Shown here piece after piece: positions 5,870 to 5,903 of a stretch of 5,903 bases of DNA (its first letter is position 1; the number at the start of each line of letters is the position of its first letter). Position numbers and translations under genes: made by a program. The notes beneath the pieces are model-generated. The model saw only the letters and a program-made list of their open reading frames with translations, had not been told where the DNA came from and made no database searches. Origin of the DNA: CAYVQB01 sp964453985 (lineage in GTDB: Bacteria; Babelota; Babeliae; Babelales; UASB340); the NCBI GenBank assembly GCA_964453985.1, contig CAYVQB010000053.1:1-5903 (forward strand), given 5' to 3'.

Positions 5870-5903
5870 CCATGAAAGCTCCTAAACGTCGCTTTCATCT
5901 CCA
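5849..5903. repeat. 55-bp direct repeat, copy 2, ending at the window edge
   Basis: Exact copy of 5735-5789. It runs to the final base, so its true length is unknown; the next base expected from copy 1 would be T, followed by the second arm of the CTCCA/TGGAG hairpin. Here the left flank is the intact T loop and acceptor strand of the tRNA-Lys-like sequence, unlike copy 1. Confidence 0.97.

Noticed and set aside
5735..5903. CRISPR array or integron attC array
   Set aside because: Only two repeat copies with a 59-bp interval of tRNA-like sequence, no short palindromic repeat pattern, no attC core sites, and no cas or integrase gene nearby.

Overview
The window is AT-rich (about 30% G+C by eye in the genes) and densely coded on the + strand. 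Its last ~180 bp are distinctly richer in G+C (about 47% by hand count). Compact genes, tiny spacers, a DNA polymerase I reduced to 5' nuclease plus polymerase, a short clamp-loader delta subunit and the remnant of an S23-type four-helix-bundle gene together suggest a small-genome bacterium of the Patescibacteria/CPR type. That placement is an inference from gene style; no rRNA or ribosomal protein gene is present to confirm it. TGA ends polA in an ATGA overlap with the next gene, so the lineages that read TGA as glycine are unlikely.

Layout: 1-68 is an AT-rich leader with a weak inverted repeat and a 13-bp direct repeat. 69-164 is a 31-codon fragment matching only the N-terminus of a four-helix-bundle protein. 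171-2600 is polA and 2597-3352 a holA-like gene, coupled by a 4-bp overlap. 3363-4388 is an ATP-grasp ligase 10 bp downstream. 4449-5090 is a histidine phosphatase with a strong Shine-Dalgarno, followed directly by a clear intrinsic terminator (5091-5129). 5150-5674 is a Nudix hydrolase whose only visible -10 box lies so close to its ATG that a leaderless mRNA is likely. 5675-5903 has no convincing gene. It holds a minus-strand tRNA-Lys(UUU)-like 3' half, a row of three abutting hairpins, and an exact 55-bp direct repeat whose second copy ends at the last base of the window.

Functionally, polA and holA form a replication/repair pair. The ATP-grasp, phosphatase and Nudix genes are small-molecule or nucleotide-type enzymes with unknown substrates. 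The oddest part is the 3' end: the tRNA 3' half is canonical from the anticodon loop to the discriminator base, but it is joined to sequence that cannot form its 5' half. The exact 55-base repeat at the window edge equals a common maximum k-mer size in metagenome assembly, so an assembly-graph loop must be excluded before any biological reading. I found no convincing new defence or mobile system. The best candidates for follow-up are the 3' structured repeat, the truncated gene before polA, and the atypical catalytic positions in the phosphatase and ATP-grasp proteins.
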